A stretch of DNA of 64,000 bases from Natronogracilivirga saccharolytica (GCF_017921895.1 NZ_JAFIDN010000005.1:186001-250000), one strand, 5' to 3'. Shown: positions 17,198-28,300, counted from the first letter of the stretch. Notes: generated from the letters alone by a model not told the origin. Numbers and translations: made by a program.

Positions 17198-17919
17198 GTG
17201 GAGACTCCCTGTTTCAGATCTGTTTGTTCCGGAATACTGTCAGTCTGCAGGCTGTCGTTCGCAATACGCCCGCCCTTCAGCCGGATGGTCCGGTCACATT
17301 TATCTGCCAGTTCGGAATCATGAGTTACGATAACCAGTGTGGTACCTTCTTTTCTGTTCAGCTCAAACAGGATCTCCTCCACTTGTGCTCCAGTTTCTGC
17401 ATCGAGGTTCCCGGTCGGTTCGTCGGCAAAAAGAATATCGGGCTTGTGGATAAATGCCCTGGCAATACCCACACGCTGCTGCTCACCACCGGACAGCTGC
17501 GAGGGATAGTGATGGAGACGTCCTGCGAGTCCGACCTCGCCAAGAAGCCGGCGTGCCCTTTCCGCCACATCCTCATAGCGGTCGCCCCGCAGCTCCAGCG
17601 GGACCATTACATTTTCCAGCGCTGTCAGTGTGGGGATGAGCTGAAATGACTGAAAGATAAACCCGATGTGCTGATTGCGGATGGCTGCGAGCCGGTCTTC
17701 ATCCATCCGGCCCAATTCATGCTCTCTGAGATGCACCTGTCCGGATGTCGCCTTGTCCAGGCCGGCACAAAGGCCCAGGAGTGTGGTTTTCCCGCTTCCG
17801 GATGGTCCCACAACAGCGCAGATCGTTCCGGCTTCAATTGTGAAAGTTACATGATCAAGCACGGTGAGCGAGCCTGTTCCGCTGCGATAGGTTTTTGTGA
17901 GGTCGGTTACTCGGAGCAT
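17194..17919 (-). CDS. ABC transporter ATP-binding protein, YbbA type
   Basis: The 241-residue ATPase of the exporter. Walker A is GPSGSGKTT (38-46), the Q-loop is FIFQSFQLIP (87-96), the signature is LSGGEQQ (142-148), Walker B is ILFADEP (162-168) and the H-loop is VTHDSE near 200. The length and the VxLxxN-poor C-terminus fit the LolD/MacB/YbbA class. The last codons overlap the permease start, so the two are translated together. The intergenic region 17920-18055 must hold promoters for this operon and for the divergent esterase. Confidence 0.92.
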   Translation of the reverse strand: MLRVTDLTKTYRSGTGSLTVLDHVTFTIEAGTICAVVGPSGSGKTTLLGLCAGLDKATSGQVHLREHELGRMDEDRLAAIRNQHIGFIFQSFQLIPTLTALENVMVPLELRGDRYEDVAERARRLLGEVGLAGRLHHYPSQLSGGEQQRVGIARAFIHKPDILFADEPTGNLDAETGAQVEEILFELNRKEGTTLVIVTHDSELADKCDRTIRLKGGRIANDSLQTDSIPEQTDLKQGVST

Positions 17920-18055
17920 AGCTTTTCCGGATCAAAAATATTGCTGAAAAAAAATCTTGTTACAGGTAGATCCCGCACACTAAATGATAAAACTTAATCC
18001 GTCGAAAAATCGTTGACTGAATAACAGATATGCTCAAAATAATTACCATGCTTCC

Positions 18056-18730
18056 ATGATCACTGCATTGCGAATATTATACGCCGGATGTCTGCTGACA
18101 GTTGCGCTGCCTCTTATGGTTGCTGCGGTACCACGGACAACAGACGTCGATGCCAGCAATAACTCCGGTTCTGACGAAACCACTACCATCCTTTTTTTTG
18201 GTGACAGTATAACTGCAGGCTACGGACTTGACATGGATCAGGCATTTCCGGCCGTAATCCGGGAAATTGCAGACTCGCTTGGATATAAGATTGAGCCGGT
18301 CAACTCGGGGGTCAGCGGCGAAACATCAGCCGGAGGTTTGCGGCGCATTGACTGGGTTCTTCAGCGGCCGTTCGATATATTTGTGCTGGAACTGGGCGGC
18401 AATGACGGACTCAGGGGAATTGATCCCGGACACACCATGGAAAATCTCCAGCAAATCATGGACAAGGTCAGGGCGGAGCGGCCCGACGCACAGATTGTGC
18501 TGACCGGCATGGAGGCCCCGCCCAATATGGGAGATTCGTACACCAGCGCTTTCCGGAATATTTTCAACGAACTTGCCGAAAATAATGACGTGGTTTTCAT
18601 GCCATTCATACTTGAAGATGTGGCAGGAGAACCGGATTATAATCAGGAGGACGGGATTCATCCCACTGCGGAGGGGCATCGCATTATTGCAAATAATCTC
18701 TGGGATGTACTCGAACCGCTGTTGAGATAG
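18056..18730 (+). CDS. TesA-like GDSL esterase / lysophospholipase L1
   Basis: A 224-residue SGNH hydrolase exported by an N-terminal signal peptide (about residues 1-24). The four blocks are seen: FFGDSITAGYG with nucleophile S51, the glycine block around NSGVSGET (83-90), GGND (114-117) and DGIHPT with D199 and H202. It belongs with E. coli TesA, a periplasmic thioesterase/lysophospholipase/arylesterase. Its divergent placement next to ybbA-ybbP, as in E. coli, supports the assignment and suggests a shared task in lipid turnover or transport. A short acidic linker (DASNNSGSDE) separates the signal from the catalytic domain. Confidence 0.88.
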   Translation: MITALRILYAGCLLTVALPLMVAAVPRTTDVDASNNSGSDETTTILFFGDSITAGYGLDMDQAFPAVIREIADSLGYKIEPVNSGVSGETSAGGLRRIDWVLQRPFDIFVLELGGNDGLRGIDPGHTMENLQQIMDKVRAERPDAQIVLTGMEAPPNMGDSYTSAFRNIFNELAENNDVVFMPFILEDVAGEPDYNQEDGIHPTAEGHRIIANNLWDVLEPLLR

Positions 18731-18802
18731 CAGAATCAACTGCACCGGTCAGAAACAAATGGCAGACACAGGAAACCTGAATCATAACACTAGTGTGAAA
18801 TA

Positions 18803-19015
18803 ATGGCGCGATTTCTGATTCTTGCCGGCATTATCTTTTTGATTGTGGGGATTATCCTGCAAATGTATCCGGGATTGATGAACTGGCTTGGCCGGCTGCC
18901 CGGAGATTTGCGATTTGAATCCGGAAACACCCGGATATATTTCCCCATTACTACCATGATACTTGTGAGTATCATCCTTACCATCTTGCTAAATCTGCTC
19001 CGGCGCATATTTTGA
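18803..19015 (+). CDS. DUF2905 small membrane protein
   Basis: 70 residues with two membrane segments (about 3-22 and 47-66) joined by the conserved loop NWLGRLPGDLRFESGNTRIY, the hallmark of DUF2905. Function unknown. It lies 72 bases after the esterase gene and 45 before the next CPBP gene, all on the plus strand, so the three may share a transcript. Confidence 0.88.
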   Translation: MARFLILAGIIFLIVGIILQMYPGLMNWLGRLPGDLRFESGNTRIYFPITTMILVSIILTILLNLLRRIF

Positions 19016-19060
19016 ACCCAGCGCACCATTAATTGTCACTTTTAACATCGGAGAAACACT

Positions 19061-19783
19061 ATGTCAGACCGCCATCGACTGCTTGAGCCCGAGTTTCGTT
19101 ATATCGGCTGGTCTCCGGGTTACTCTCTGTTTCACAAACTGTACCTGAGCCTGGAGTTTATTTTCCTTTTTCTGGCAATTCCGGCTCTGATTTTCTATGA
19201 CTTGGTTCCGTTCTCAAAAATCGGATTGCTGCTTGGATTCACGCTGCTTTGTGCCTTCATTCTCTGGCGGGACGGTCGGTTCAACAGGAAGAAACTCTGG
19301 AACACGAAGGGTGTGCGTAAATCGGCCCGGGGCATTTTCATGCGGTTCATTCCTGCGGCGGTTTTCCTGGCCATAATCATACTGATGCTCGAGCCGGACC
19401 AGCTTTTCAATATGGTCAGGAATGACTTCGGGTCCTGGTTGTTTGTGGTGATCGCCTATCCGCTTTTTTCAGTGTACCCCCAGGAGGTTATTTATCGCGG
19501 TTTTGTATTTCACCGCTACGAACCGATCTTCCCAAAGCAGCGGTTTATGATCCACGTAAATGCCCTTAGCTTCGGTTATCTTCACATTATTTTCGGTAAC
19601 TACCCGGCTGTTTTTCTCACCTACGGAGCAGGGTACCTCTTCGCCAGGACCTACGCAGAAACCAAATCATTACTTGCCGTATCGCTGGAGCACGCTCTGT
19701 ACGGCATACTCATATTCACGATCGGGTTCAACGACTACTTCCTGAACTCGGTGGTCCTGGATCTGGATATCTTTTTCCGTTGA
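19061..19783 (+). CDS. CPBP-family membrane protein with altered EExxxR motif
   Basis: 240 residues with about six to seven membrane segments. It has the CPBP motifs in order: YPQEVIYRG (Q141, E142, R146), FGYLHIIFGN (H175) and SLEHALYG (H211). The first of the usual two glutamates is replaced by glutamine. I recall related Bacteroidota proteins with PQE, so this may be a natural variant and not a dead enzyme. Its relation to the other CPBP protein of the window is distant. The gene ends 71 bases from the convergent GH3 gene. Confidence 0.8.
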   Translation: MSDRHRLLEPEFRYIGWSPGYSLFHKLYLSLEFIFLFLAIPALIFYDLVPFSKIGLLLGFTLLCAFILWRDGRFNRKKLWNTKGVRKSARGIFMRFIPAAVFLAIIILMLEPDQLFNMVRNDFGSWLFVVIAYPLFSVYPQEVIYRGFVFHRYEPIFPKQRFMIHVNALSFGYLHIIFGNYPAVFLTYGAGYLFARTYAETKSLLAVSLEHALYGILIFTIGFNDYFLNSVVLDLDIFFR

Positions 19784-19854
19784 ACCCGATGCTGCAATTT
19801 GTGAACAAGTGTACCTGCTCACATTGAATTATTTAGCGTAATTCCCTGCCGGAT

Positions 19855-22260
19855 TCAGAACACTACCTGAGTTTCCGTAACAGTAAAGGGAGCTTCCAGT
19901 CCGTCAACACGCAGAACGAATCCGCCCTCCTCTACAATCCACTCATTATTGTCATTGACAAATGCCAGCTTGCTGACCGGCACCCGGAATGTCACTTCTT
20001 CAGTCGCGCCGGCTGCAATTTCGATCTTCTCAAAATCACGAAGGCGTTTTACCGGAGGTGTGATAGATGCATAATCCTGGGAGGAAAACAGCATGACGGT
20101 TTCTTTCCCGTCACGATCAGATACATTCTGAACTTCCACAGTCACCTCAATGATGTCATCCACTCCGTAAGAAGAAGCATCTGTTGACAGAGAGACATAC
20201 TCAAATTCGGAATAGCTCAGGCCGAACCCGAATTCATACTGAGGATAAAACTGAGTGCCGGTGGGGGTGCCTTCAAGCTCCAGGTTTTCCGTGTGCTTGT
20301 GGTAGTAGGGAATCAGCTTGTTCGGATAGCGCGGATAGGTGTACGGCAGCCTTCCGGAGAAGTTGGATTCACCGAAAAGCAGAGACACAAGTGCTTCACC
20401 GCCATAATTGCTGGGCAAATAGGCATTGACGATGGCAGGCACCAGCGGTTCTACTTTGCTGATAATGCGCGGGCGGCCCTGGGCAAGCACCATGACCACC
20501 GGTTTGCCGGTTTCCGCAGCTACACGAACCAGCTTTTGCTGATAGTCCGACAGATAAAGGTCGTCCAGGTCTCCCTCACCCTCGCAATAGGAGTTTTCTC
20601 CGACAGCCAGTACGATGACATCCTTGTCTTCGGCTTTTTGCCTGAAAGCATCAAAATCATCCACAAATTCATCATCAAACGCACCGTCATGATCGAAGCG
20701 GACGGTTTCGTACAGGGTTACATTTCCTTCGCCCAGTTTCTCCGAAAAAGCGTCGTAAATCGTCAGGTAATCTTCGGTAAACTCATCCACCAGATCTCCC
20801 TGCCAGGAGTAGCTCCAGCCGCCGTTGAGCGGCCGCATGGTGTTTGCGGCGGGACCGGCAATCAGTGCGGAAATATCCGGATCAAGAGGCAGAACATTGT
20901 CTTCGTTTTTGAGCAGCGTGATGGATTCCAGTGCGGTCTGACGCGAGGCATCGGCAAAAGCTTCGGATGCAAATTCCGGATAATCATCCAAAACCGTATA
21001 GGGAGTTTCAAACAGTCCCATTTTCACCTTTACCGTCAGTATCCGGCGCACAGCATCATCGATCCGGTCCATCGGGACCTCTCCCTCATTGACCAGTTCC
21101 ACAAGATATCTGGAAAAGTCAAAATCGTAGGGAACCATGGACATATCCACACCGGCATTGATGGCCATTCGTACAGCGTCTTTATAATCGGCGGCGACGC
21201 GGTGGCGGGTATAGAGGTAAATGATATCCTGCCAGTCGGTCAGAACAAAACCTTCAAAGCCCATCTCCTCTTTCAGCAGGCCGGTAATCAGTTCTTTGCT
21301 GGAGTGAAACGGAATCCCGTTGATCTCTCCGGAGTTGAGCATGACGGTGAGCGCACCGGCATCGATACCTCCGCCTTCGAAGGGAGGCACATGGTACTCG
21401 CGAAGCTGTGACTCGGGTATCCATGCTGGTGAACGGTCGCGCCCGCTGAGTGTATGGGAATATCCCAGAAAATGTTTGGGGCAGGATGCAATCTGATAGG
21501 GGTTGCCAATGTCATTGTCTTCACCTTCATATCCTTTCACCAGTTCGTACCCCAAAACTTCAGACAGATAGGGATCTTCGCCGAAGGTTTCCCAGTGCCG
21601 GGGCCATCGCGGATCGACACCAAGGTCGAGTACGGGAGAAAACGTCCATGCCACACCGGTAGCCCTTGTTTCATAGGCTGTTATTTCACCGGCCCGGCGC
21701 ACGAGTTCCGGATTCCAGGTAGCGGCCATGCCGATTTGCTGGGGAAAAAGCGTGGCGCCGTCGACATAGGAAGCACCGTGGATCATGTCCAGTCCGTATA
21801 TGACAGGAATATCCTGTCCGGACTCTTCAATGGCATATCCCTGAATTTCAGACAGCAGTTCATTCCAGAACTCCGGAGTGCGGGCGCGGTTGTTGGCGGT
21901 GTTCAGTACCGATCCCACCTGGTAGGTACGGAACGCCTTTTCCATCATTTCCGGATCCAGCTCAAACGGTTCATAGCTGCTGTATACATCCTCTCCCTTG
22001 CCAAGTACATCGAGGGTGATCTGGGTCATCTGTCCCACTTTCTCCTCAAGTGTCATTTCGGCGATCAGCCCGTCCACCTTCTCGCGAGTTTCGGCTGATA
22101 TGACGGATTCTGTTTCCGCCTGATCGTGTGCCGCCTGTTCCGTTCCGGCTGCGGCATCCTCCCCGTTTCCGTCATCTGCGGCCGTCTGATTCATCGCGGA
22201 ACCGCAGGATGCGATCAGGAACAGCGCCAGAACAAGCATGGTTTTGTTTAGAAATTGCAT
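19855..22260 (-). CDS. GH3 beta-glucosidase, lipoprotein
   Basis: An 801-residue exo-acting beta-glucosidase. I chose the ATG at 22260, because it gives a signal peptide with lipobox IASC (Cys19); an open frame continues 44 codons upstream without a leader-like sequence. The GH3 N-domain follows an acidic linker, with KHFLGY (substrate-binding K-H) and the catalytic nucleophile D342 in GFVLTDWQD. Then come the alpha/beta sandwich domain and a C-terminal Fn3-like domain (YEFGFGLSYSEF onward). It is the last gene of the polysaccharide locus and would release glucose from oligosaccharides made by the two GH30 enzymes. Confidence 0.9.
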   Translation of the reverse strand: MQFLNKTMLVLALFLIASCGSAMNQTAADDGNGEDAAAGTEQAAHDQAETESVISAETREKVDGLIAEMTLEEKVGQMTQITLDVLGKGEDVYSSYEPFELDPEMMEKAFRTYQVGSVLNTANNRARTPEFWNELLSEIQGYAIEESGQDIPVIYGLDMIHGASYVDGATLFPQQIGMAATWNPELVRRAGEITAYETRATGVAWTFSPVLDLGVDPRWPRHWETFGEDPYLSEVLGYELVKGYEGEDNDIGNPYQIASCPKHFLGYSHTLSGRDRSPAWIPESQLREYHVPPFEGGGIDAGALTVMLNSGEINGIPFHSSKELITGLLKEEMGFEGFVLTDWQDIIYLYTRHRVAADYKDAVRMAINAGVDMSMVPYDFDFSRYLVELVNEGEVPMDRIDDAVRRILTVKVKMGLFETPYTVLDDYPEFASEAFADASRQTALESITLLKNEDNVLPLDPDISALIAGPAANTMRPLNGGWSYSWQGDLVDEFTEDYLTIYDAFSEKLGEGNVTLYETVRFDHDGAFDDEFVDDFDAFRQKAEDKDVIVLAVGENSYCEGEGDLDDLYLSDYQQKLVRVAAETGKPVVMVLAQGRPRIISKVEPLVPAIVNAYLPSNYGGEALVSLLFGESNFSGRLPYTYPRYPNKLIPYYHKHTENLELEGTPTGTQFYPQYEFGFGLSYSEFEYVSLSTDASSYGVDDIIEVTVEVQNVSDRDGKETVMLFSSQDYASITPPVKRLRDFEKIEIAAGATEEVTFRVPVSKLAFVNDNNEWIVEEGGFVLRVDGLEAPFTVTETQVVF

Positions 22261-22385
22261 GGACCGGCTTAATAAGGTATGGATGATATCAATCCGCCCT
22301 GATGACACAACCGACTGATTCTCTACTGTTTTGAAAGTTTTCATATAATTATTTTTAAAGTTTTTAAACTGGCAGGAATAATTCT

Positions 22386-23846
22386 TTACCACAGGAATGT
22401 ACCAAGAGTCCGGCCGGCTAAAGAATACCGGAATTTACCACTATTTGACCGAACCTGAAAAGTTTGTGCCTGCTGCGACCGGTTTATTATCACCAGTTTG
22501 TGCTCTCCTTCTTCATTGATAAAAGCCAGATAGTTCAAATCTTGCTGAGGCGCGGTAGACTGAATCCTGTAATCTCCCGGTCTCACATGCCTGGCCATGT
22601 GCGCCAGTATGTAATACTCTTCATTGCGTGACAGGAACTCCTCATTTTCCGGAATGGTAACAACACCGCGGCAGTTCGGACATCCCCCGTTCTGGGGCCC
22701 GTCCTGCTCGTCCAGTGCCAGGTTCCAAAAAATTGCATTTCTGGAATAGTTTCGCACGGAGCCCAGAAAGATGTGATCCATATTCCAGGTTATATTCTCC
22801 CAGAAATCAGTAGCCCAGCCTCCTCCGGAAATTTCCGTAAAATAGAGATGCTTGTCGGGGTGTGCCTCGGCCACGTGTGACATTTGTCCGACGTCACCTC
22901 CATAACCGTGAAATGCAGAACCTTTCACATACTGCCGTGTGTCTTCATCATCAAGTATGTTAATGGGATATTGAAAATTGTCCCAGTTGTGATCATAAAT
23001 AATAATATCTGTCTGAATGTTTTCCTTTTCAAACAGGGGACCCAGATAATCACGGATCAGCTTGCTCTGATCCTGCCAGGGCATGTACATGGTCGGATAC
23101 CCGGAAGTTTCATGAAGCGGCTCGTTTTGAACCGTAATTGCATGGATCGGAATACCTTTGTCTTCATATGCCTGAATAAACATTTTCAGGTATCGTGAAA
23201 AGTTTTCGAAATGCTGTTCCTCCAGACGCCCGCCTCTCATACTGTTGTTGTTTTTCATCCAGCCCGGGGCGCTCCAGGGACTTGCCATAATCCACAGATC
23301 AGGATTGATCTCAAGAACTTCCTGCATGACAGGTATTACATCCCTGAGATCGACTTCGGGAATCCGAAAATTTTCCAGCCCGGGTTCATCGCAGTAAGAG
23401 TACGTTCCCAGTGAAAAATCGGATGAACCGATTGTAAGACGGATATTGGATATACCTATTCCCTCTTCCGGATCAAAAAGTTCTGTGAGAAGCTCCCTGC
23501 GATCCTCGTTATCCATCTTTTTCAGCAGGTAAGCCGACGAACCGGTCATGGCCGCACCAAAACCCGTGATTGACTGCATACGCTGATCTGCATCAACTTC
23601 GATCACAATACTTGCGGAATCATCCGAAAATGCAATGGGATTTTGCCGGTCATTGAGTGCCAGTCTGTTGCCGGATGTCAGATAAACGGTTACGTCACCC
23701 GTTACCTCCGAATTGTCATTCCCGTTCTCACCCGGTTCGCCGCCATTGTTTGACGACGTAGGGGAGTCATCGCTGCAGGACAGCAGGACAAATACGGCAA
23801 GAATCATCACAAGTGGCCGGATCCGGTTCAGATATGCTGCGGTCAT
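22386..23846 (-). CDS. GH30 endo-glucanase, lipoprotein (first of two)
   Basis: 486 residues. The signal peptide ends in the lipobox LLSC (C24), followed by a Ser/Gly/Asn-rich linker. The (beta/alpha)8 domain has the GH30 start QSITGFGAAMTGSSAYLL (91-108), SPWSAPGWMK (189-198), the acid/base E242 in TVQNEPLH and the nucleophile E338 in YFTEISGG. The C-terminal beta domain ends in a GH30-type sandwich. Family members with this architecture (subfamily 3) cleave beta-1,6-glucan, and BT3312 in the pustulan locus of B. thetaiotaomicron is the known case. Here it follows susD after 16 bases. The exact specificity is inferred. Confidence 0.88.
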   Translation of the reverse strand: MTAAYLNRIRPLVMILAVFVLLSCSDDSPTSSNNGGEPGENGNDNSEVTGDVTVYLTSGNRLALNDRQNPIAFSDDSASIVIEVDADQRMQSITGFGAAMTGSSAYLLKKMDNEDRRELLTELFDPEEGIGISNIRLTIGSSDFSLGTYSYCDEPGLENFRIPEVDLRDVIPVMQEVLEINPDLWIMASPWSAPGWMKNNNSMRGGRLEEQHFENFSRYLKMFIQAYEDKGIPIHAITVQNEPLHETSGYPTMYMPWQDQSKLIRDYLGPLFEKENIQTDIIIYDHNWDNFQYPINILDDEDTRQYVKGSAFHGYGGDVGQMSHVAEAHPDKHLYFTEISGGGWATDFWENITWNMDHIFLGSVRNYSRNAIFWNLALDEQDGPQNGGCPNCRGVVTIPENEEFLSRNEEYYILAHMARHVRPGDYRIQSTAPQQDLNYLAFINEEGEHKLVIINRSQQAQTFQVRSNSGKFRYSLAGRTLGTFLW

Positions 23847-23862
23847 TTCATTACTCCTTATT

Positions 23863-25323
23863 TCAAAAGCCTACATTTTGTTCAAGTTGCGGATTTCTGT
23901 CCAGTTCTGTCTGAGGTATTGGCCAGACCAGTTTAAATTCAGCAACATCATAATCAAGAAGACTGCCGTCTGCACCGCGCAAATTGCTCATGATCTCCAG
24001 TGCCCGGCCTGAACGCTTCAGGTCGAAGTACCTGTGACCTTCAAATGCCAGTTCCAGCCGGCGTTCATGAAGCACCAGGTCCAGTGCCTCTTCCGATCCG
24101 GATGCCGACACTTGCGGCAGGTCAACGCGGGCACGAACTTCATTCACAAGATCCATGGCCGGACCAACCTGATCCATTCTGGCGTATGCTTCGGCTTTCA
24201 GCAGCATAATATCTGCAAGGCGCATCAGAATAAAATTTTGTGAGCCGGTTGTATTACGATATTTGTTGACGAAAGGATAATTGCTCACATCCCAGTGCCG
24301 GTCTGTCCAGAGCCCGCTGACATCCCGGAACCGGACCGATGAGTTCAGGCGAATGTCATCTCCTTCAACTTCAAACGCCTGAACCAGATCCCAGGTCGGT
24401 GTATTGAACTTTTTCCAGTCGGTACCCTGGAACATGAATACACCCCAGTTACCTCCGGTATCAGATCCGTAGTAGTTAACCTCAAAAATTGCTTCATTTG
24501 AGTTCTCTGCGGACCCGTCCCAAAGCGCATCATAATCCGGCAGCAGCGAGTAATTGCCGTTCATTACCTGACCGGCGGCTGTCACCACTTCCGACCAGTT
24601 GCCCAACTCGGCATGGACTCTCGCTGTTAACCCCTGTACCGCTCCGGTAGTTGCATACCCTTTGTCAGGAGCCGTTGAGCTCACCCGGGGCAAGGCGGTT
24701 TCCAGGTCGCTCAAGATCAATTCGTAAGCCTCTTCAGGTGTGCTGGGCGACGGGTACATCACTTCATACACTTCTTCGATGTTACCAGCATGAATTCCTG
24801 AGACATCCCTGGTAATAATCGGAATGTTTTCCCATAACCTGGCAACATCAAAGTAGGCCCAGGCTCTGATGAAAGAAGCCTCTCCAAGGATTCTGTCGCG
24901 CTGATTATCAGTAAGCCCTGATACTTTGTCGATATGCTCGATTACCGTGTTGGTTTTGGATATCATGCCATAGAGGTATCCCCAGTCGCGCTCGACAACT
25001 TCATTCGTAGCCGATACACGCCACTCTTCCATCTCAAACATGGCAGGGTTATCAGCTCCGGCGTGAGCATTATCTGACTGGGCATCACCAATGAGATAGT
25101 AATCCAGCTGAAAGTATTCTGATTTAAAATCGTTATATGCTCCGCCAAGAAGACTTTCGATTTCACCAGCAGAATAGCTCCTTTCATCAATATCGGTTTC
25201 GTCTACACCGAGATCTTCATTGGAAAAATTTGAAAGTGGCTCTCTGGTCAGAAAATCATCGCAGGATGTCACCAGCGGCACACACAGTAAAAAGGCAAGT
25301 ATGGTTGCAATTACATTTTTCAT
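23863..25323 (-). CDS. SusD/RagB-family glycan-binding lipoprotein
   Basis: 486 residues. The lipobox VTSC (C21) anchors it at the outer surface, where SusD proteins close over the SusC channel and capture glycans. The N-terminus DDFLTREPLSNF is the usual SusD opening. TPR-like helices occupy the first third (ASFIRAWAYFDVARLW near residues 145-160), and the C-terminal RagB/SusD end has ERRLELAFEGHRYFDLKRSG, an almost diagnostic stretch. The gene follows susC by 15 bases. Confidence 0.95.
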   Translation of the reverse strand: MKNVIATILAFLLCVPLVTSCDDFLTREPLSNFSNEDLGVDETDIDERSYSAGEIESLLGGAYNDFKSEYFQLDYYLIGDAQSDNAHAGADNPAMFEMEEWRVSATNEVVERDWGYLYGMISKTNTVIEHIDKVSGLTDNQRDRILGEASFIRAWAYFDVARLWENIPIITRDVSGIHAGNIEEVYEVMYPSPSTPEEAYELILSDLETALPRVSSTAPDKGYATTGAVQGLTARVHAELGNWSEVVTAAGQVMNGNYSLLPDYDALWDGSAENSNEAIFEVNYYGSDTGGNWGVFMFQGTDWKKFNTPTWDLVQAFEVEGDDIRLNSSVRFRDVSGLWTDRHWDVSNYPFVNKYRNTTGSQNFILMRLADIMLLKAEAYARMDQVGPAMDLVNEVRARVDLPQVSASGSEEALDLVLHERRLELAFEGHRYFDLKRSGRALEIMSNLRGADGSLLDYDVAEFKLVWPIPQTELDRNPQLEQNVGF

Positions 25324-25338
25324 GGCTGACTCACGTTA

Positions 25339-28300
25339 TTATAAATCAATATTAAATCCGAATATGATGGTTCGGGACTGGGGATAGGTACCGTAATCAA
25401 CGCCCAGCTCGACACCGCTGGTCCCGTAGGCATTTACTTCCGGATCAAAACCGCTGTAGCCTGTGAATGTGTATAGATTCTGGCCTGTCCCGAAGACCGT
25501 GAGGTTGCTCATCCTCAGCGGGCTTATCCAGCGGTAGGGAAGCGAATAAGAAAGCGTCAGTGTTTTAATACGCAGGTAGGACCCGTCCTCAACAAACCGG
25601 GTGGAATTTCTCACATTTTCCATGCTTGAAGTTGCCCTTGGAATATCGGTAACATCACCCGGCTCCCTCCAGCGGTCGAGCACCTCCGTCGACTGATTTC
25701 TGTGATCGAACATTCCCTCAGTATCAATCCGGGATGCATTATAAATATCGTTGCCCTGCACTCCCTGCAGAAATACCATCAGCTCGAATCCGCGGTAACG
25801 GAACGTATTTGTCATTCCATAGATAAAATCAGGCTGCGCATTTCCGATTACCGTTCGGTCTGCAGCAGTTATTGTACCCGTTCCGGTCAGGTCACGATAC
25901 TCAATCATTCCGGTTTCCGGATTGACCCCGTCCGAAATATAGCCGTAGAATGTTCCCAAACTCATACCCGGCTCCATGCGGATCACATTTTCATTGTTGG
26001 AATAAATCTGTGCGTAATCATATACCTGATTCAAACCAAGCTCAGTAACCTCATTCCGGTTGAATGAAATGTTAAACCCGGTATCCCACTGAAACCTGTT
26101 GCCGGTGATGTTTCTTGTTTCGACAACAAATTCGAGGCCGCGATTTTCCATTTTTCCGTCATTTCGGGTAATATAGTCTGCGGACCCGATGCGTGGAACC
26201 ACCACATTGAGCAGGAGATCATCGGTTTTCTTCAGATAGGCATCGGCTGAAAAGGTAATCCGGCCGTCAAATGCCATGATGTCCAGACCAACATTGGTTT
26301 GCGTTGTTGTTTCCCATTTCAGATCCCGGTTTTCAAAACTGGTCCGGAACATGGAAGGTCCTGACAGCGGCTGGGTCGGAGGGCGCCTGCTGGTGCCGAA
26401 CAAGCCATACGAAGCATAATTGCCAATTCCTTCCTGATTCCCGGTCACACCCCAGCCGGCACGAATTTTCAGGTCGTCAAGAAAATCCACTCCATTCATG
26501 AAAGACTCCCCGGTGACACGCCAGGCAGCGGAAACCGAAGGAAAGACTCCCCAACGGTTGCCCTCGGCAAGCTTCGAAGACCCGTCATACCTGATCGTCG
26601 AAGATATGATATAGCGGCTCTGGTAGTTATAACTCACCCGGCCGAGGAATGATATCAGCGCCCAGTCAGCGGCCACTGTACCGGCGTTGATAATCTGATT
26701 GGCGACATTCAGTGTCTGAACTGACGTGTTGGACGGGAAGTCATTGACGCTTATGTAATTCTGATCCCATCGGTTATGCTGCATGGTAAACCCGCCAAGG
26801 GTTCCGAAGCTGTGATTGCCAAGTTCAAAATCGTAGGCCAGTGTGTTTTCAAGCAGCCAGTTGTACTCCCGGTTTTCGTTATCGGTAGCCTGTCCGTTCT
26901 CCTGGCGGCCGAAGGAGGTCTGAATCGGATCAATGAACTGATACCAGTTCCATCGGTTATGGTCGACTCCGAAATTGGTTCTCCAAAGCACATTTTCGTG
27001 CAGATTCACATTGAATATGACGTTTCCTGACAACCGGTCACTTCTGTCCCAGCCGGCCCGTGACATATAGGCGAGCGGATTTTCCCACGATGGCTGATAG
27101 GGGTTGGGCATAAACTGGCCGCTCCTTTCAGGATCCGTGCTCCAGACTTCAAGGAACGGTGGGGTGTTGATGGAGCTGAGAATGGTACCTCCTCTCGCGA
27201 CACTCTGACTGTCCTCGGTGTCTCTTCTCTCCCTTCTTGAGTACGACAAATTGGTGGATACCTTGAACCAGCTGCGAATTTGATTATCCAGGTTCACCCT
27301 GAAATTGTAACGTTCATTTGAGGCCGGACTGACGATACCCTCTTCACTCAGATATCCCAAAGAAAGGTAATACTGCATGAAGTCGGTTCCGCCGGATGTT
27401 GAAAGCTGATAATCCTGGTAGGCTCCGGTTCCGAAGGTCTTGTCCATCCAGTCCGTATCCGTTGTTATGGATTCCGGTACGGTGCCCGGCCCGGATATTT
27501 CGGTCATCAGTTCACGATACTGGGCGGTATTCAGTGCATCCATCTGTATGGGCAGGTCGGAAAAACCAAAGTTGGTCTGAAAATTGACTGTGGACTCGCC
27601 TTCCCGTCCCCGCTTGGTTGTTATCAAAACTACCCCGTTTGCGCCTCTTGACCCGTAAATGGCGGCAGAAGATGCATCTTTCAGGATTTGAAGGGAAGCA
27701 ATATCGTTGGGATTGAGATTCTGAATGTTATTTGTCGGCACTCCGTCCACAACATACAGAGGCTCATTGCCGGCCTGCACGGAAGTAGACCCCCTGACCC
27801 TTACCGTCAGGCCGGTTCCCGGTTTGCCTGAAGGCTGGCTTACCTGTACCCCGGCCGCACGGCCCTGAATGGCCTGACTTACATCGGTGATCGGCGTTCT
27901 GCCCACCTCATCCATACGAACAACAGAAACAGCGGTACTCAGATCCCGAATTCGCTCTGTCCCGTATCCGACGACTACAACATCATCCATCCACAGAACA
28001 TCTTCACTCAGTTCAATCGTGATCTCCGACTGTCCGTCTACCGGTACGGCCATCGATACAAATCCGACATAGGTTATTTCCAGAACGGCATCGGCGCCCG
28101 GAACGGTCAGACTGAACTCACCCTGCTGGTTGGTGACGGTTCCGATGGTTTCATCCCTTACCGCTATGGTAGCTCCAACGAGCGGCTCACCGGTGGCAGC
28201 ATCTGTGACTTGTCCGGTTACGCGGTGATTCTGGCTTTCCTGATTCGGAGCAGGTGCCTCTGCGGCATTGGCAGCCCCGTTTATCACGATCATGTTACCA

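Noticed and set aside
20293-21411. Long plus-strand open frame (372 codons)
   Set aside because: It lies wholly antisense to the GH3 gene, whose protein has complete family motifs.
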